64,000 nucleotides of DNA from Paenibacillus sp. GP183 (GTDB taxonomy: Bacteria; Bacillota; Bacilli; Paenibacillales; NBRC-103111). Below, one piece after another: positions 54,202 to 63,629 of this stretch. Location of the stretch: positions 1 to 64,000 of the forward strand of contig NZ_FNSW01000001.1 of assembly GCF_900104695.1 (NCBI RefSeq), given 5' to 3'. The translations under genes and the position numbers were made by a program. Position 1 is the stretch's first letter, and each line of letters begins with the position of its first letter. The notes under the pieces are model-generated. The model had not been told where the DNA came from. It searched no databases and saw nothing but the letters and a program-made list of their open reading frames with translations.

Positions 54202-55317
54202 ATGATCAAAGAAGAAACGATTTACTGCACCGGATGCGGAGTGACATTACAAAATGAAGCCACTGGCAGTTTAGGATATGTACCTGCCGAAGCCATGCAA
54301 AAAGAGCCCATTATATGCCAGAGATGCTATCGCATAAAGCATTATAATGAGTCATCAAGCATTACCCTCAAGCAGGATGATTTTCTAAAGCTGCTCGGTT
54401 CTATCGGACAGGCCAAAGCGCTTGTTGTCAATATCGTTGACATTTTTGATTTTGAGGGAAGCATGATCAGCGGGCTGGCCCGATTTGTGGGTAATAACCC
54501 GATTGTGCTGGTCGTTAACAAAATCGATCTGCTTCCCAAAGTGACGAATACGAATCGAATCATCAACTGGGTGCAGCGCCGAGCCAAGGAGCAAGGGCTT
54601 AAAGTCGTGGATGTGGTCCTCTGCAGCGCGAAGAAAAACATGGGCTTTGACCGTGTCATAGCCTCCCTGCAAGAGCATCGCGGAGACCGTGATATTTATG
54701 TCGTGGGAGCGACGAATGTCGGAAAATCAACGCTGATCAACCGATTGATCGCTGATTTCAGTGACTTGGAAGCGGAGCTTACGACGTCCCATTACCCGGG
54801 GACAACGCTGGATCTTGTCAAAATTCCACTTGATGATGGAAAATCTATCGTCGATACGCCTGGAATTGTCTACGAGCATCGTCTGACGGAGCTTGTATCC
54901 AAACGCGATTTAAATCGCTTGATGCCGGACAAGCCGCTGAAACCGATGGTCTTTCAGTTAAATGAAGGACAAACCCTGTTTTTCGGCGCTTTGGCCCGAA
55001 TTGATTTTATCAAGGGTGAGCATCAATCGTTCACTTGCTACACCTCCAATGCGATACAAATCCATCGTACCAAATTGGAAAGGGCTGACGAGCTTTATGC
55101 GGAGCATAAGGGCGAGATGCTGGCTCCTCCGAGCAAGGCCGACCTCGAAGAGCTGCCCAAGCTGGTCAAGCATCCTTTTCATATTCCAAAAGGCAAGAAA
55201 ATGGATGTCCAGATTTCCGGCCTCGGCTGGATCAAAGCGGGCAGCGATCTCGGCGCCGACCTTGCGGTCCATGCTCCCAAGGGTGTCAAGGTCGTTCTCC
55301 GCGAGTCCTTGATATAA
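54202..55317 (+). CDS. yqeH: Ribosome biogenesis GTPase YqeH
   Basis: A 371-residue circularly permuted GTPase needed for 30S assembly. The zinc finger Cys9, Cys12, Cys39 and Cys42 comes first, then G4 NKID (106-109), G5 SAK (142-144), G1 GATNVGKS (169-176), G2 Thr near 201 and G3 DTPG (218-221), the permuted order. The C-terminal domain binds RNA. The ATG at 54202 has GGGAGG upstream; an ATG 13 codons earlier overlapping yqeG is rejected. Confidence 0.95.
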   Translation: MIKEETIYCTGCGVTLQNEATGSLGYVPAEAMQKEPIICQRCYRIKHYNESSSITLKQDDFLKLLGSIGQAKALVVNIVDIFDFEGSMISGLARFVGNNPIVLVVNKIDLLPKVTNTNRIINWVQRRAKEQGLKVVDVVLCSAKKNMGFDRVIASLQEHRGDRDIYVVGATNVGKSTLINRLIADFSDLEAELTTSHYPGTTLDLVKIPLDDGKSIVDTPGIVYEHRLTELVSKRDLNRLMPDKPLKPMVFQLNEGQTLFFGALARIDFIKGEHQSFTCYTSNAIQIHRTKLERADELYAEHKGEMLAPPSKADLEELPKLVKHPFHIPKGKKMDVQISGLGWIKAGSDLGADLAVHAPKGVKVVLRESLI

Positions 55318-55339
55318 TCTTTTTATTCGGAGGACAATA

Positions 55340-56206
55340 ATGATAAGCAATCGGAATCTAGATAGTCACACCACGCTTTACGGCGTCTTCGGCGATCCAG
55401 TCCGCCACTCACGTTCGCCGCTGATGATGAACCGCGCTTTTCAGGAAATGGGCATCAATGCGGCTTATGCAGCGTTTCATGTGAAGCCGGACGAACTCGG
55501 TAATGCCGTCGCAGGCATTCGTGCTCTTGGCTTTCGAGGTGTGAATGTAACGATTCCGCACAAAGTCGAAGTGATGCGGCATCTGGATGCGATTGACGAA
55601 GGAGCCAGAAGGATCGGCGCTGTGAATACGATCGTGAACGAGAACGGAAAGCTCACCGGTTTTAATACGGACGGGATTGGATATGTGCGTTCGCTGCAGG
55701 AAGAAACGGGCATAGAGCTGGAAGGGATGCGCGTACTGCTGCTCGGAGCAGGCGGAGCTGCAAGAGGAGTCGCTTTTTCTCTGGCGAAGGCAGGAGTGAG
55801 GCGCATTGTGATAGCCAATAGGACCATAGATAGAGCGATAGAACTTGCTACCGCAATCGGTGAGTTTACCGATACCGAAGGCACTGGATTGGATGATCTG
55901 GCTGACAAGATGGGGAGCGTCGATATAATCGTCAATACTACATCCGCAGGGATGCATCCACATGTTGCAGAGCTGCCGATGAATTCAGAGCTGATTGAAT
56001 CTGAACATATCGTCAGCGATTTGATCTATAATCCGCGGATCACCCGCTTTTTAAAGGAAGCCGAAGCCCGCGGCGCCAAAATTCATGGCGGTCTTGGCAT
56101 GTTTATTTACCAAGGAGCTTATGCTCTCGAATATTGGACCGGAAATGCAGCACCTGCAGCTGCGATGAGGCATATCGTAGAGCAATCCTTACAAGAACAA
56201 GAATAG
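55340..56206 (+). CDS. aroE: Shikimate dehydrogenase
   Basis: A 288-residue AroE that reduces 3-dehydroshikimate to shikimate with NADPH. The substrate site GDPVRHSRSPLMMN near 18-31 and NVTIPHK with catalytic Lys near 76 are present, followed by the cofactor loop GAGGAARG near 137-144. The gene lies 22 bp after yqeH with GGAGG in between. Length fits the family. Confidence 0.95.
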   Translation: MISNRNLDSHTTLYGVFGDPVRHSRSPLMMNRAFQEMGINAAYAAFHVKPDELGNAVAGIRALGFRGVNVTIPHKVEVMRHLDAIDEGARRIGAVNTIVNENGKLTGFNTDGIGYVRSLQEETGIELEGMRVLLLGAGGAARGVAFSLAKAGVRRIVIANRTIDRAIELATAIGEFTDTEGTGLDDLADKMGSVDIIVNTTSAGMHPHVAELPMNSELIESEHIVSDLIYNPRITRFLKEAEARGAKIHGGLGMFIYQGAYALEYWTGNAAPAAAMRHIVEQSLQEQE

Positions 56207-56216
56207 AGGGACTCAC

Positions 56217-56510
56217 ATGTTAACTGGCAAGCAAACCAGATATTTACGTTCGATGGCACATAACCTCAACCCTATTTTTCAGGTAGGTAAAGGCGGGGTC
56301 AACGATCACTTGATTCGCCACATCGAAGAAGCGCTGGAAGTTCGGGAGCTTATTAAAGTAACCGTGTTGAACAACAGCGGCGAAGACCGTAAGGAAGTTG
56401 GCGCAGAGCTCGCGGAAAAAGCCCATGCAGAGCTGGTTCAAGTCATCGGTAAGATCATCGTGCTGTATAAGGAATCTCGAGATCAGAAGAAGATCGTACT
56501 TCCGGAGTAA
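56217..56510 (+). CDS. yhbY: YhbY/YqeI ribosome-associated RNA-binding protein (CRM domain)
   Basis: A 97-residue single CRM-domain protein. The KQTRYLRSMAHNLNPIFQVGKGG opening contains the conserved GKGG loop and the rest is a typical alpha-beta fold. It binds pre-50S particles in other bacteria. It sits 10 bp after aroE in the usual yqe order (yqeI). Confidence 0.92.
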   Translation: MLTGKQTRYLRSMAHNLNPIFQVGKGGVNDHLIRHIEEALEVRELIKVTVLNNSGEDRKEVGAELAEKAHAELVQVIGKIIVLYKESRDQKKIVLPE

Positions 56511-56546
56511 GAGATTCAGTTTATTGAAAGGTCTAGAGGTGGTAGC

Positions 56547-57134
56547 ATGCGGGTAGGCATTATGGGAGGCACCTTTGATCCCATTCATACCGGTCATTTA
56601 ATCGCCGGGGAACGGGCAAGGGTTGGCGCTGGACTGGATCAAGTATGGTTTGTGCCAACGAATGTCTCGCCTCACAAATTGGGAGCGCCCAAAGCCACGA
56701 CGGCTCAAAGGTGGGACATGGTATGCCGCGCGATCGAGGGAAATCCCTATTTTTTCCCATCTGATATCGAAATACAAAAAGGCGGCGTATCTTATAGCAT
56801 GGATACCATTGAGCTGTTAGTGGAGCGCCACCCGGATGTTGAGTTCACCTATATCATTGGGGCCGACATGGTGCAGTATTTGCCCAAGTGGCATCGGATT
56901 GAAGAAATCGTGCGAAAAATTCGCTTCGTCGGACTGGTAAGGCCGGGCTACAAGCTGAAAACGGAATTGTTGCCTGCAGCCATACAGGCCGTGCTGCAAA
57001 TGGTCATTATGCCTCAGATTGATATTTCCTCATCCATCATTCGTCAGGAACGTCAAAACAAGGGCTCCATCCGCTACTGGGTGCCGGAACGAGTATACGA
57101 GTACATTGAGGTGAATGGTTTATATGAATCGTGA
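56547..57134 (+). CDS. nadD: Nicotinate-nucleotide adenylyltransferase
   Basis: A 195-residue NadD that joins nicotinate mononucleotide and ATP to NaAD in NAD synthesis. The nucleotidyltransferase motif GGTFDPIHTGHL lies at 7-18 and the C-terminal ISSSIIRQ motif near 165-172. It overlaps yqeK by 11 bp. Confidence 0.94.
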   Translation: MRVGIMGGTFDPIHTGHLIAGERARVGAGLDQVWFVPTNVSPHKLGAPKATTAQRWDMVCRAIEGNPYFFPSDIEIQKGGVSYSMDTIELLVERHPDVEFTYIIGADMVQYLPKWHRIEEIVRKIRFVGLVRPGYKLKTELLPAAIQAVLQMVIMPQIDISSSIIRQERQNKGSIRYWVPERVYEYIEVNGLYES

Positions 57135-57717
57135 GCAGCTGATCGAAGCAGTCAGATCGCAAATGCCCGAGAAACGCTGGCTTCATACCCAAGGCGTGAT
57201 AGATACCGCGGTACAGCTGGCAAATGAATTTGGCGCTGATCCGGGAAAAGCCGATTTGGCAGCCATTTTACATGATTATTGCAAATATTGGCCTATTCAG
57301 GAACAAGCCAGAATCATCAGCGAGCATGATTTGCCGCAAGACCTGCTGGACTATAACAAGGAGCTTTGGCACTCGCATGCTGGAGCCTATATCGCTCAGA
57401 CCCGGTTCGGCATTGATGATGAAGCCATTTTGGACGCTATCCGTTACCATACATCAGGGCGGGAGCATATGACAATGCTGGAGAAAGTCGTATGCCTGGC
57501 TGACTATATCGAACCGGGACGTGATTTTCCCGGAGTGGACAAGATCCGAGAGCTGTCCAGGATCAGCTTGGATCAGGCATTAATTGCAGGCTTTGATACG
57601 ACTATTGGATTTCTGCTCAGCCAAGGAAAGCTGATTTATCCATTGACGATAGCCGCACGCAATAATTTGCTGAGAGAAGGCAAAGCTGTAGATAAGACAT
57701 TGCTGGAGAAGGAATGA
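57124..57717 (+). CDS. yqeK: YqeK HD-domain hydrolase
   Basis: A 197-residue HD-domain protein; the ILHDYCKYW HD pair is near residue 52-55 and WHSHAGA and RYHTSG supply further His ligands for two metals. Family members are symmetrical Ap4A hydrolases. The ATG at 57124 aligns with B. subtilis YqeK (MNREQ...) and has GAGGTG 10 bases upstream; an ATG three codons earlier is the alternative. Confidence 0.9.
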   Translation: MNREQLIEAVRSQMPEKRWLHTQGVIDTAVQLANEFGADPGKADLAAILHDYCKYWPIQEQARIISEHDLPQDLLDYNKELWHSHAGAYIAQTRFGIDDEAILDAIRYHTSGREHMTMLEKVVCLADYIEPGRDFPGVDKIRELSRISLDQALIAGFDTTIGFLLSQGKLIYPLTIAARNNLLREGKAVDKTLLEKE

Positions 57718-57732
57718 GTAAAAAGGAGCTGG

Positions 57733-58089
57733 ATGAGAAGCATGAGTTTAAACCCGGAAGAAGTTATGGCTTTGGTCGTTGATGCTGCAGAAGATAAAAA
57801 GGCCATGAATCTGATTACCTTGAATTTGCAAGGGATTTCCCTGATAGCCGATTACTTCGTGATTTGCCACGGAAACTCGGAAACTCAGGTACAAGCCATT
57901 GCCTCGGAGGCAAGAAAAAAAGCGCAAGAACATGGAGTTCATATCAGAGGGTATGAAGGCATTGATACGGCAAGGTGGGTACTGCTTGATCTAGGAGACG
58001 TCGTCATGCATGTTTTCCATCGGGATGACAGGGAGTATTACAATATTGAGCGGCTTTGGTCCGATGCCAAAATTGTGGAGCATGTATGA
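57733..58089 (+). CDS. rsfS: Ribosomal silencing factor RsfS
   Basis: A 118-residue RsfS (YqeL/DUF143) that binds L14 and blocks subunit joining in poor nutrition. The core ISLIADYFVICHGNSETQVQ and the end HVFHRDDREYYNIERLW are diagnostic. AAGGAG lies 5 bases before this ATG; the ATG at 57742 is also possible. The stop overlaps the next gene by 4 bp. Confidence 0.93.
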   Translation: MRSMSLNPEEVMALVVDAAEDKKAMNLITLNLQGISLIADYFVICHGNSETQVQAIASEARKKAQEHGVHIRGYEGIDTARWVLLDLGDVVMHVFHRDDREYYNIERLWSDAKIVEHV

Positions 58090-58988
58090 GTATGGAAGCG
58101 GGAACGCTTGTAAATCTTGAGATTGCCAGAGAAGTCCCGCCGAATGGGTTCTTTTTAACGGACGGTGAGGAGGATGTGCTCCTCCCCTATAGTGAAATCG
58201 TGAGTGAAGACCGGATTGCGGTCGGCGATCATGTGGAGGTATTCCTTTATTTTGATACGCTGGACCGATTGACGGCCACGATGAAGACCCCGCTGATTAT
58301 TCTGGGCGAGGTAGGCCTGCTGGAAGTGGTCGATGTACATCCGCGGTTTGGTTATTTTCTGGAAATGGGGCTGGGCCGCCATCTTTTGCTGCCTTATAGA
58401 CATGTTCCGGAAATGGAGGAGCTGCGGCCGCAAGTGGGTGACCGTCTTTATGTAACCTTGTCTCATGATAAGCAAGGTCGTTTAGTCGCTTTACTCGCAG
58501 GTGAAGAAGAGCTGGAGCAGCTGTGTATGAGAGCACCTGTCTCATGGAAAAACCTGTGGGTGGAGGCTCGAGTATACAAGCCGCTGCAAATGGGTTCTTT
58601 TGTCGTATGTGATGCTGGAGTGCTGGGGTTTGGGGTCATCGGCTTGATCCCATCCCATGAAAGAACAAGACTGCTGCGTGTAGGTGAACAAGTGAAGGTG
58701 CGGGTCACCTTTGTGCGTGAAGAAGACGGCAGGGTCAATCTATCTATGAGACTGCCCAAGGAGCTGGGGCTTGACGAAGATTCACAGCGCATTCTTGAGA
58801 TGCTGAGGGAACGCCAGGATGGGGGAATGCCTTACTCGGACCAAACACCGGCAGATATCATCAATGACCGGTTCGGCATGAGCAAATCTGCATTCAAGAG
58901 AGCACTCGGCAAGCTTATGAAAGAAAATAAAATTGTTCAAAAAGAAAACTGGACTTATCTGAAGGAAGACGAAGAGGGGTCTCAATAA
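58086..58988 (+). CDS. CvfB-like S1 RNA-binding protein
   Basis: A 300-residue CvfB/YitL-type protein with three S1-like OB domains (about 1-65, 70-145 and 150-225) and a C-terminal winged helix (about 235-300) with FGMSKSAFKRALGKLMKE. Such proteins bind RNA and affect virulence or agr-type regulation in Staphylococcus. It sits between rsfS and yqeM, unlike in B. subtilis where yqeL and yqeM adjoin and yitL lies elsewhere. GGAG is 5 bases before the ATG at 58086. Confidence 0.85.
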   Translation: MSMEAGTLVNLEIAREVPPNGFFLTDGEEDVLLPYSEIVSEDRIAVGDHVEVFLYFDTLDRLTATMKTPLIILGEVGLLEVVDVHPRFGYFLEMGLGRHLLLPYRHVPEMEELRPQVGDRLYVTLSHDKQGRLVALLAGEEELEQLCMRAPVSWKNLWVEARVYKPLQMGSFVVCDAGVLGFGVIGLIPSHERTRLLRVGEQVKVRVTFVREEDGRVNLSMRLPKELGLDEDSQRILEMLRERQDGGMPYSDQTPADIINDRFGMSKSAFKRALGKLMKENKIVQKENWTYLKEDEEGSQ

Positions 58989-59065
58989 GGTTAAATAACC
59001 CAGAGGACCAAAGCATACCAAAGCAACCCGCAAAAAAAAGTTCAGGAAATGGAGCTGTCGCATCA

Positions 59066-59824
59066 ATGAGCTACGAACGATTTGCCTATGCATATGACCG
59101 CTTGATGCGAGAAATGCCTTACAGTGATTGGCTTCGTTTCGCTGGAGAAGCCTGGAACCAGTACGGACTAAAGCCGAGAACTATCGTGGATCTGGGATGT
59201 GGAACTGGCAATATCGCTATTCCTCTGGGCTTGGCGGGGTTTGATGTAACGGGTATTGATCTGTCTGAAGATATGCTAGCTGTGGCCCGGCAGAAAGCAG
59301 AACAACGTTCATTGCTCAAAGGCGGCCTGCTAACGTGGGTTCATCAGGATATTCGAGAATGGCAGCTGGTGGAACGGGTAGATGCTGTTATCTCTTTTTG
59401 TGACTGTTTGAATTATTTGCTGGAGGAAACGGATATCGTTCAGGCATTTCAACATACGTATCGGGGCCTTAAGCCAGGTGGCTTGTTCCTCTTTGATGTC
59501 CATACCCCGAAACAATTGCAGAATTACGCGGATGATCAGCCTTTCTGCTTAAACGAGGAGGACATCGCTTATATCTGGACCTCCGAGTACGATGAGAAGC
59601 GGATGGAAATCGATCACGCACTGACCATTTTCGTCCAAGATGAAGAGAAGAAAGATTCGTTCCAGCGTATTGAAGAGCATCACTCGCAGCGGGCCTATCC
59701 GCTCAAATGGCTGGAGCAGCAGCTGCTTGCCGCTGGGTTTTCCGAAGTTCGGCAGGCCGCTGATTTTCGTTGGCAGCTGCCGATCCCTTCTACGGAACGT
59801 GCCTTTTTTGCGGCGCTGAAATAG
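59066..59824 (+). CDS. yqeM: YqeM class I SAM methyltransferase
   Basis: A 252-residue methyltransferase, YqeM-like. Motif I VDLGCGTGNIAIPL is near residue 39-52, the acidic motif II loop reads GIDLSEDM, and motif post-I follows. Substrate unknown, possibly tRNA or a small molecule. Last gene of the yqe operon, followed by the leuS T-box promoter. Confidence 0.9.
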   Translation: MSYERFAYAYDRLMREMPYSDWLRFAGEAWNQYGLKPRTIVDLGCGTGNIAIPLGLAGFDVTGIDLSEDMLAVARQKAEQRSLLKGGLLTWVHQDIREWQLVERVDAVISFCDCLNYLLEETDIVQAFQHTYRGLKPGGLFLFDVHTPKQLQNYADDQPFCLNEEDIAYIWTSEYDEKRMEIDHALTIFVQDEEKKDSFQRIEEHHSQRAYPLKWLEQQLLAAGFSEVRQAADFRWQLPIPSTERAFFAALK

Positions 59825-59838
59825 CTATAGCCGATGAC

Positions 59839-59868
59839 TTGACATCGCAGCCATTTTTTACATATAAT
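59839..59868 (+). promoter_or_regulatory. Sigma-A promoter of leuS
   Basis: A perfect TTGACA (59839-59844) and TATAAT (59863-59868), 18-bp spacing. Confidence 0.88.
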
Positions 59869-59874
59869 CAAAAG

Positions 59875-60183
59875 AAAATCAAGCAGCAAAAAGGCAGCGA
59901 AGAGGAATAGTAGCTCTTGCAGCATCTTGCAGAGAATCGGGCAGTGGGTGGAAGCCGATAGATGCAGCTAAGTGAACTCGCCTCAGAGCCAAATGGTGAA
60001 CACTGAATCGTTCATGGTCGCTCCGAGATCATCGAAAGATACGGGAATAACCGGATCGTTTCGCCCGCGTTAAGGGTTAGAGTGAACACAGGCAAAGTAT
60101 GCCGCGTGTTAACTAGGGTGGTACCACGGGAATCCAAACCTCTCGTCCCTAGCGATATCCGCTAGAGATGGGAGGTTTTTTAG
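59875..60183 (+). ncRNA. T-box leader (leucine) upstream of leuS
   Basis: A classic T-box riboswitch of about 310 nt. Stem I ends with the specifier loop AGTGAACTC, where the codon CTC (59977-59979) reads Leu. The conserved T-box AGGGTGGTACCACG lies at 60115-60128 and is followed by a terminator hairpin (60137-60181, AACCTC pairing with GAGGTT). Uncharged tRNA-Leu would bind the specifier and stabilise the antiterminator, so leuS is read through when Leu-tRNA is scarce. Confidence 0.95.
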
Positions 60184-60223
60184 CGTCAATTAAAATGTGT
60201 GAAAAGCTCAGGAGGAGTCAAAC

Positions 60224-62683
60224 ATGTCACAGGAAACTAAAGAAACGAAAGAAAATCAGGGCTATAATCCACTGGTCGTAGAGCCGAAATGGCAAGCGTT
60301 TTGGGATAAAAATAAAACGTTCAAGGTGCTGGAAAATTCGGAAAAGCCGAAATTTTATGCGCTCGACATGTTTCCGTATCCATCAGGAGCAGGGCTGCAT
60401 GTAGGCCATCCGGAGGGTTATACGGCTACCGACATCGTGTCGCGTTTTAAGAGGATGAGGGGCTACAACGTACTTCATCCCATGGGATGGGACGCGTTTG
60501 GGCTTCCTGCTGAGCAGCATGCCCTGAATACCGGTGAGCATCCGCGTGAATTTACAATCTTGAACATCGACAACTTCCGCCGCCAGATTAAGTCGTTCGG
60601 GTTTTCATACGACTGGGACCGTGAAATCAGTACGACGGATCCGGAGTATTACAAGTGGACTCAGTGGATTTTTATCCAGCTCTATAAGAAAGGCCTCGCC
60701 TATGTAGATGAAATCCCGGTAAATTGGTGTCCTGCTCTTGGAACTGTACTCGCTAATGAGGAAGTTATCAATGGCCTTAGTGAACGAGGTAATCATCCGG
60801 TTATCCGCAAACCGATGCGCCAGTGGATCTTGCGGATTACCGAATATGCAGAGCGGTTGCTGGAGGATTTGGAGGAGCTGGATTGGTCCGAAAGCATCAA
60901 GGATATGCAGCGCAACTGGATCGGCAAGTCTAAAGGCGCTGAGGTGCGATTTGACATCGAAGGATATGCGGGGAGCGGACTTACCGTATTTACAACGCGT
61001 CCGGATACGCTGTTTGGAGCTACTTACTGTGTGCTCGCGCCTGAGCGTGAGCTTGTCAGCAAGATAACTACTGCGGATCAAGTCGCGTCTGTCAGTGCCT
61101 ATCAAGAAAAAGCATCCCATAAAAGTGATCTGGAACGGACGGATTTAGCCAAGGACAAGACGGGCGTATTTACTGGAGCATATGCCATTAATCCAGTAAA
61201 TGGCGCTAAATTGCCAATCTGGATCGCCGATTATGTATTGGCTGGATACGGCACAGGGGCTATTATGGCCGTTCCGGGCCATGACCAGCGCGACTGGGAA
61301 TTCGCCAAGCAATTCGATCTGCCCATTGTAGAAGTCGTGCAAGGCGGAAACATTGAGGAAGAGGCTTATACCGGAGATGGAGAGCATGTGAACTCCGAGC
61401 TGCTGAACGGTATGAAGAATGAAAAGGCAATAGCCGCGATGATTGAATGGCTGGAGCAAAACGGCAAAGGCCGTGGCAAAATCACCTACCGCTTAAGAGA
61501 TTGGCTGTTCAGCCGTCAAAGATATTGGGGAGAGCCGATTCCGATTCTCCATTTGGAAGACGGAACCATGACTACCGTTCCAGAGGATCAGCTTCCACTC
61601 TTACTTCCGGATTTGCAGGAAATCAAACCGTCGGGTACGGGTGAATCACCGCTTGCCAATGCAGCAGACTGGGTCAACACCGTCGATCCGGTAACTGGTC
61701 TTAAAGCTCGCCGTGAAACGAATACGATGCCTCAATGGGCGGGAAGCTGCTGGTACTATCTGCGCTTTATCGATCCTCGCAATGACAAAGAGCTTTGCTC
61801 ACAGGACAAACAGCAGCAGTGGCTTCCGGTTGATCTGTACATTGGCGGAGCCGAGCATGCGGTGCTTCATCTGTTGTATGCGCGTTTTTGGCATAAAGTG
61901 CTTTATGATCTTGGCATTGTTGCAACCAAAGAGCCTTTCCACAAGCTGGTCAACCAAGGCATGATCCTTGGCGAAAATATGGAGAAAATGAGCAAATCCC
62001 GCGGAAACGTGATCAATCCGGACGATATAGTCGGAGAGTTCGGAGCGGATACACTGCGCATGTATGAAATGTTCATGGGTCCGCTTGAAGCAACGAAACC
62101 ATGGAATTCGACGGGTGTTGAAGGGATTTATCGTTTCCTCAACCGAGCCTGGAGATTGATTGTCAATGAAGAAGGCGGATTGCAGAGCAAAATCAGCCCG
62201 GATGAATTACTAGGCAGCGACGCCTTCAAGCGCACTTGGCACCGGACGGTCAAAAAATTGACCGAGGATTATGAAGCTCTTCGCTTTAATACCTCGATCA
62301 GTCAATTGATGATTTTTGTCAATGAGGCTTATAAAACCGAGCGTCTTCCGCTGGAAGCTATGAAGCATTTTGTCCAACTGCTTTCACCTATCGCTCCTCA
62401 TTTGGCCGAAGAGCTGTGGCAGAAGCTTGGCGGAACAGACAGCATCACATATGTGCCTTGGCCAGCTTATGACGAAGCCTGGACAGTCGATAACGAAGTC
62501 GAGATCGTCGTTCAAGTGAACGGCAAGATTGTGGATCGCGCCTTGATTTCCAAGGATATGGAAGAATCCGCCATGCAGGAGCTTGCGCTTGGGCTTGATA
62601 AAGTCAAAGAGGCGAGCACTGGGAAAGCCGTTCGCAAAGTCATTGTGGTCAAAGGAAAATTGGTTAATATCGTAGTCGGTTAA
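60224..62683 (+). CDS. leuS: Leucyl-tRNA synthetase
   Basis: An 819-residue class I synthetase. The HIGH motif is in [10 protein letters not shown] near 55-61 (HVGH) and KMSKS is near 587-591. The CP1 editing domain lies between, with the [12 protein letters not shown] stretch near 259-270. Length is normal for bacteria. AGGAGG is 8 bases before the ATG. Regulated by the leader T-box. Its 3' end is 4 bp from the convergent comER gene. Confidence 0.97.
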   Translation: MSQETKETKENQGYNPLVVEPKWQAFWDKNKTFKVLENSEKPKFYALDMFPYPSGAGLHVGHPEGYTATDIVSRFKRMRGYNVLHPMGWDAFGLPAEQHALNTGEHPREFTILNIDNFRRQIKSFGFSYDWDREISTTDPEYYKWTQWIFIQLYKKGLAYVDEIPVNWCPALGTVLANEEVINGLSERGNHPVIRKPMRQWILRITEYAERLLEDLEELDWSESIKDMQRNWIGKSKGAEVRFDIEGYAGSGLTVFTTRPDTLFGATYCVLAPERELVSKITTADQVASVSAYQEKASHKSDLERTDLAKDKTGVFTGAYAINPVNGAKLPIWIADYVLAGYGTGAIMAVPGHDQRDWEFAKQFDLPIVEVVQGGNIEEEAYTGDGEHVNSELLNGMKNEKAIAAMIEWLEQNGKGRGKITYRLRDWLFSRQRYWGEPIPILHLEDGTMTTVPEDQLPLLLPDLQEIKPSGTGESPLANAADWVNTVDPVTGLKARRETNTMPQWAGSCWYYLRFIDPRNDKELCSQDKQQQWLPVDLYIGGAEHAVLHLLYARFWHKVLYDLGIVATKEPFHKLVNQGMILGENMEKMSKSRGNVINPDDIVGEFGADTLRMYEMFMGPLEATKPWNSTGVEGIYRFLNRAWRLIVNEEGGLQSKISPDELLGSDAFKRTWHRTVKKLTEDYEALRFNTSISQLMIFVNEAYKTERLPLEAMKHFVQLLSPIAPHLAEELWQKLGGTDSITYVPWPAYDEAWTVDNEVEIVVQVNGKIVDRALISKDMEESAMQELALGLDKVKEASTGKAVRKVIVVKGKLVNIVVG

Positions 62684-62687
62684 TCAC

Positions 62688-63518
62688 TTATACCTTAAAG
62701 CCAAGTGAAATTTCGGACTTGTCCAGGTCCTCTTTGTATTTGGTGTGAGTGGCCTGCACAACACGGTTAAACACACCTTGCAGCTCACTCTGCAGAACGC
62801 TGATGCCTTCAGCGGTAACCCCGCCAGGAACGCTTACGCGCTGCTGGAGAGCTACAGGTGTAAAACCACCGGTTGTGAGGAGTTTTCCAGTACCCAGTAT
62901 CATCTCACTGGCTAAAAGCCTGGCTTCAGCATAGGGAATCCCGGTTTCCTTCACAGCAGCATCAATAAAGCACTGAATCAAAAAGCTAAAAAAAGCAGGG
63001 CCGCAGCTCGACAAATCCGAGCATATGCGAGTGTTCTCTTCAGCTATACGGATAGGCGAGCTAATGTGCGCCAGGAGATGTTCCAGCAGCACTTGATCAT
63101 CGTTGTCTATTCGGCTTCCGTACATGCACAGCGCGGCCCCGCTTAATACATAGTTCGTTATGCTTGGAATCACCTTGCTGATTTTGGCCGGCAGCAGCTG
63201 TTCCAATTGACTGATTGCTACCACGCTTGTAATCGAAACTACGATTTGACTGGGCAGCAATGCCAATTGAATCTCGTCAATCACCTTTTTGTATTCTCCG
63301 GGCTTGATGCAAAGGAAGATCAGGTCGCTTTTACTCACCACATCTATATTGGATTGTGCCCGCTCCAGCCCCGGATATAGCTTTGCAAGCTGATCCACCT
63401 TATCCGGAGTTCGATTGCTGGCGATAATTTGCTTCGGATCCAATGCTCCAGATTGAATGAAAGCCTCGATGAGTATACTCCCCATGCTCCCGGTACCAAT
63501 GAATCCCGCTATCATCAT
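62688..63518 (-). CDS. comER: Late competence protein ComER (P5C reductase-like)
   Basis: A 276-residue pyrroline-5-carboxylate reductase homologue. The Rossmann GFIGTGSMG is at residue 5-13, and GPAFFSFLIQ near 158-167 and VPGGVTAEGI near 236-245 match the ProC family. The genomic place, next to leuS and yqeM and divergent from comEA, marks it as ComER, which in Bacillus affects sporulation and biofilm. The GAGGGGG site supports the ATG at 63518 (or the next codon). Confidence 0.88.
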   Translation of the reverse strand: MMIAGFIGTGSMGSILIEAFIQSGALDPKQIIASNRTPDKVDQLAKLYPGLERAQSNIDVVSKSDLIFLCIKPGEYKKVIDEIQLALLPSQIVVSITSVVAISQLEQLLPAKISKVIPSITNYVLSGAALCMYGSRIDNDDQVLLEHLLAHISSPIRIAEENTRICSDLSSCGPAFFSFLIQCFIDAAVKETGIPYAEARLLASEMILGTGKLLTTGGFTPVALQQRVSVPGGVTAEGISVLQSELQGVFNRVVQATHTKYKEDLDKSEISLGFKV

Positions 63519-63629
63519 GAAATCCCCCTCGAAAAAGTCAAACATTTTATCTCATTATCAAATGGGTCTGGCCTGTGACAATATATATGAAAAAGTTAAT
63601 TTTTATATGCCAATGGAAGGAGGGAATTT

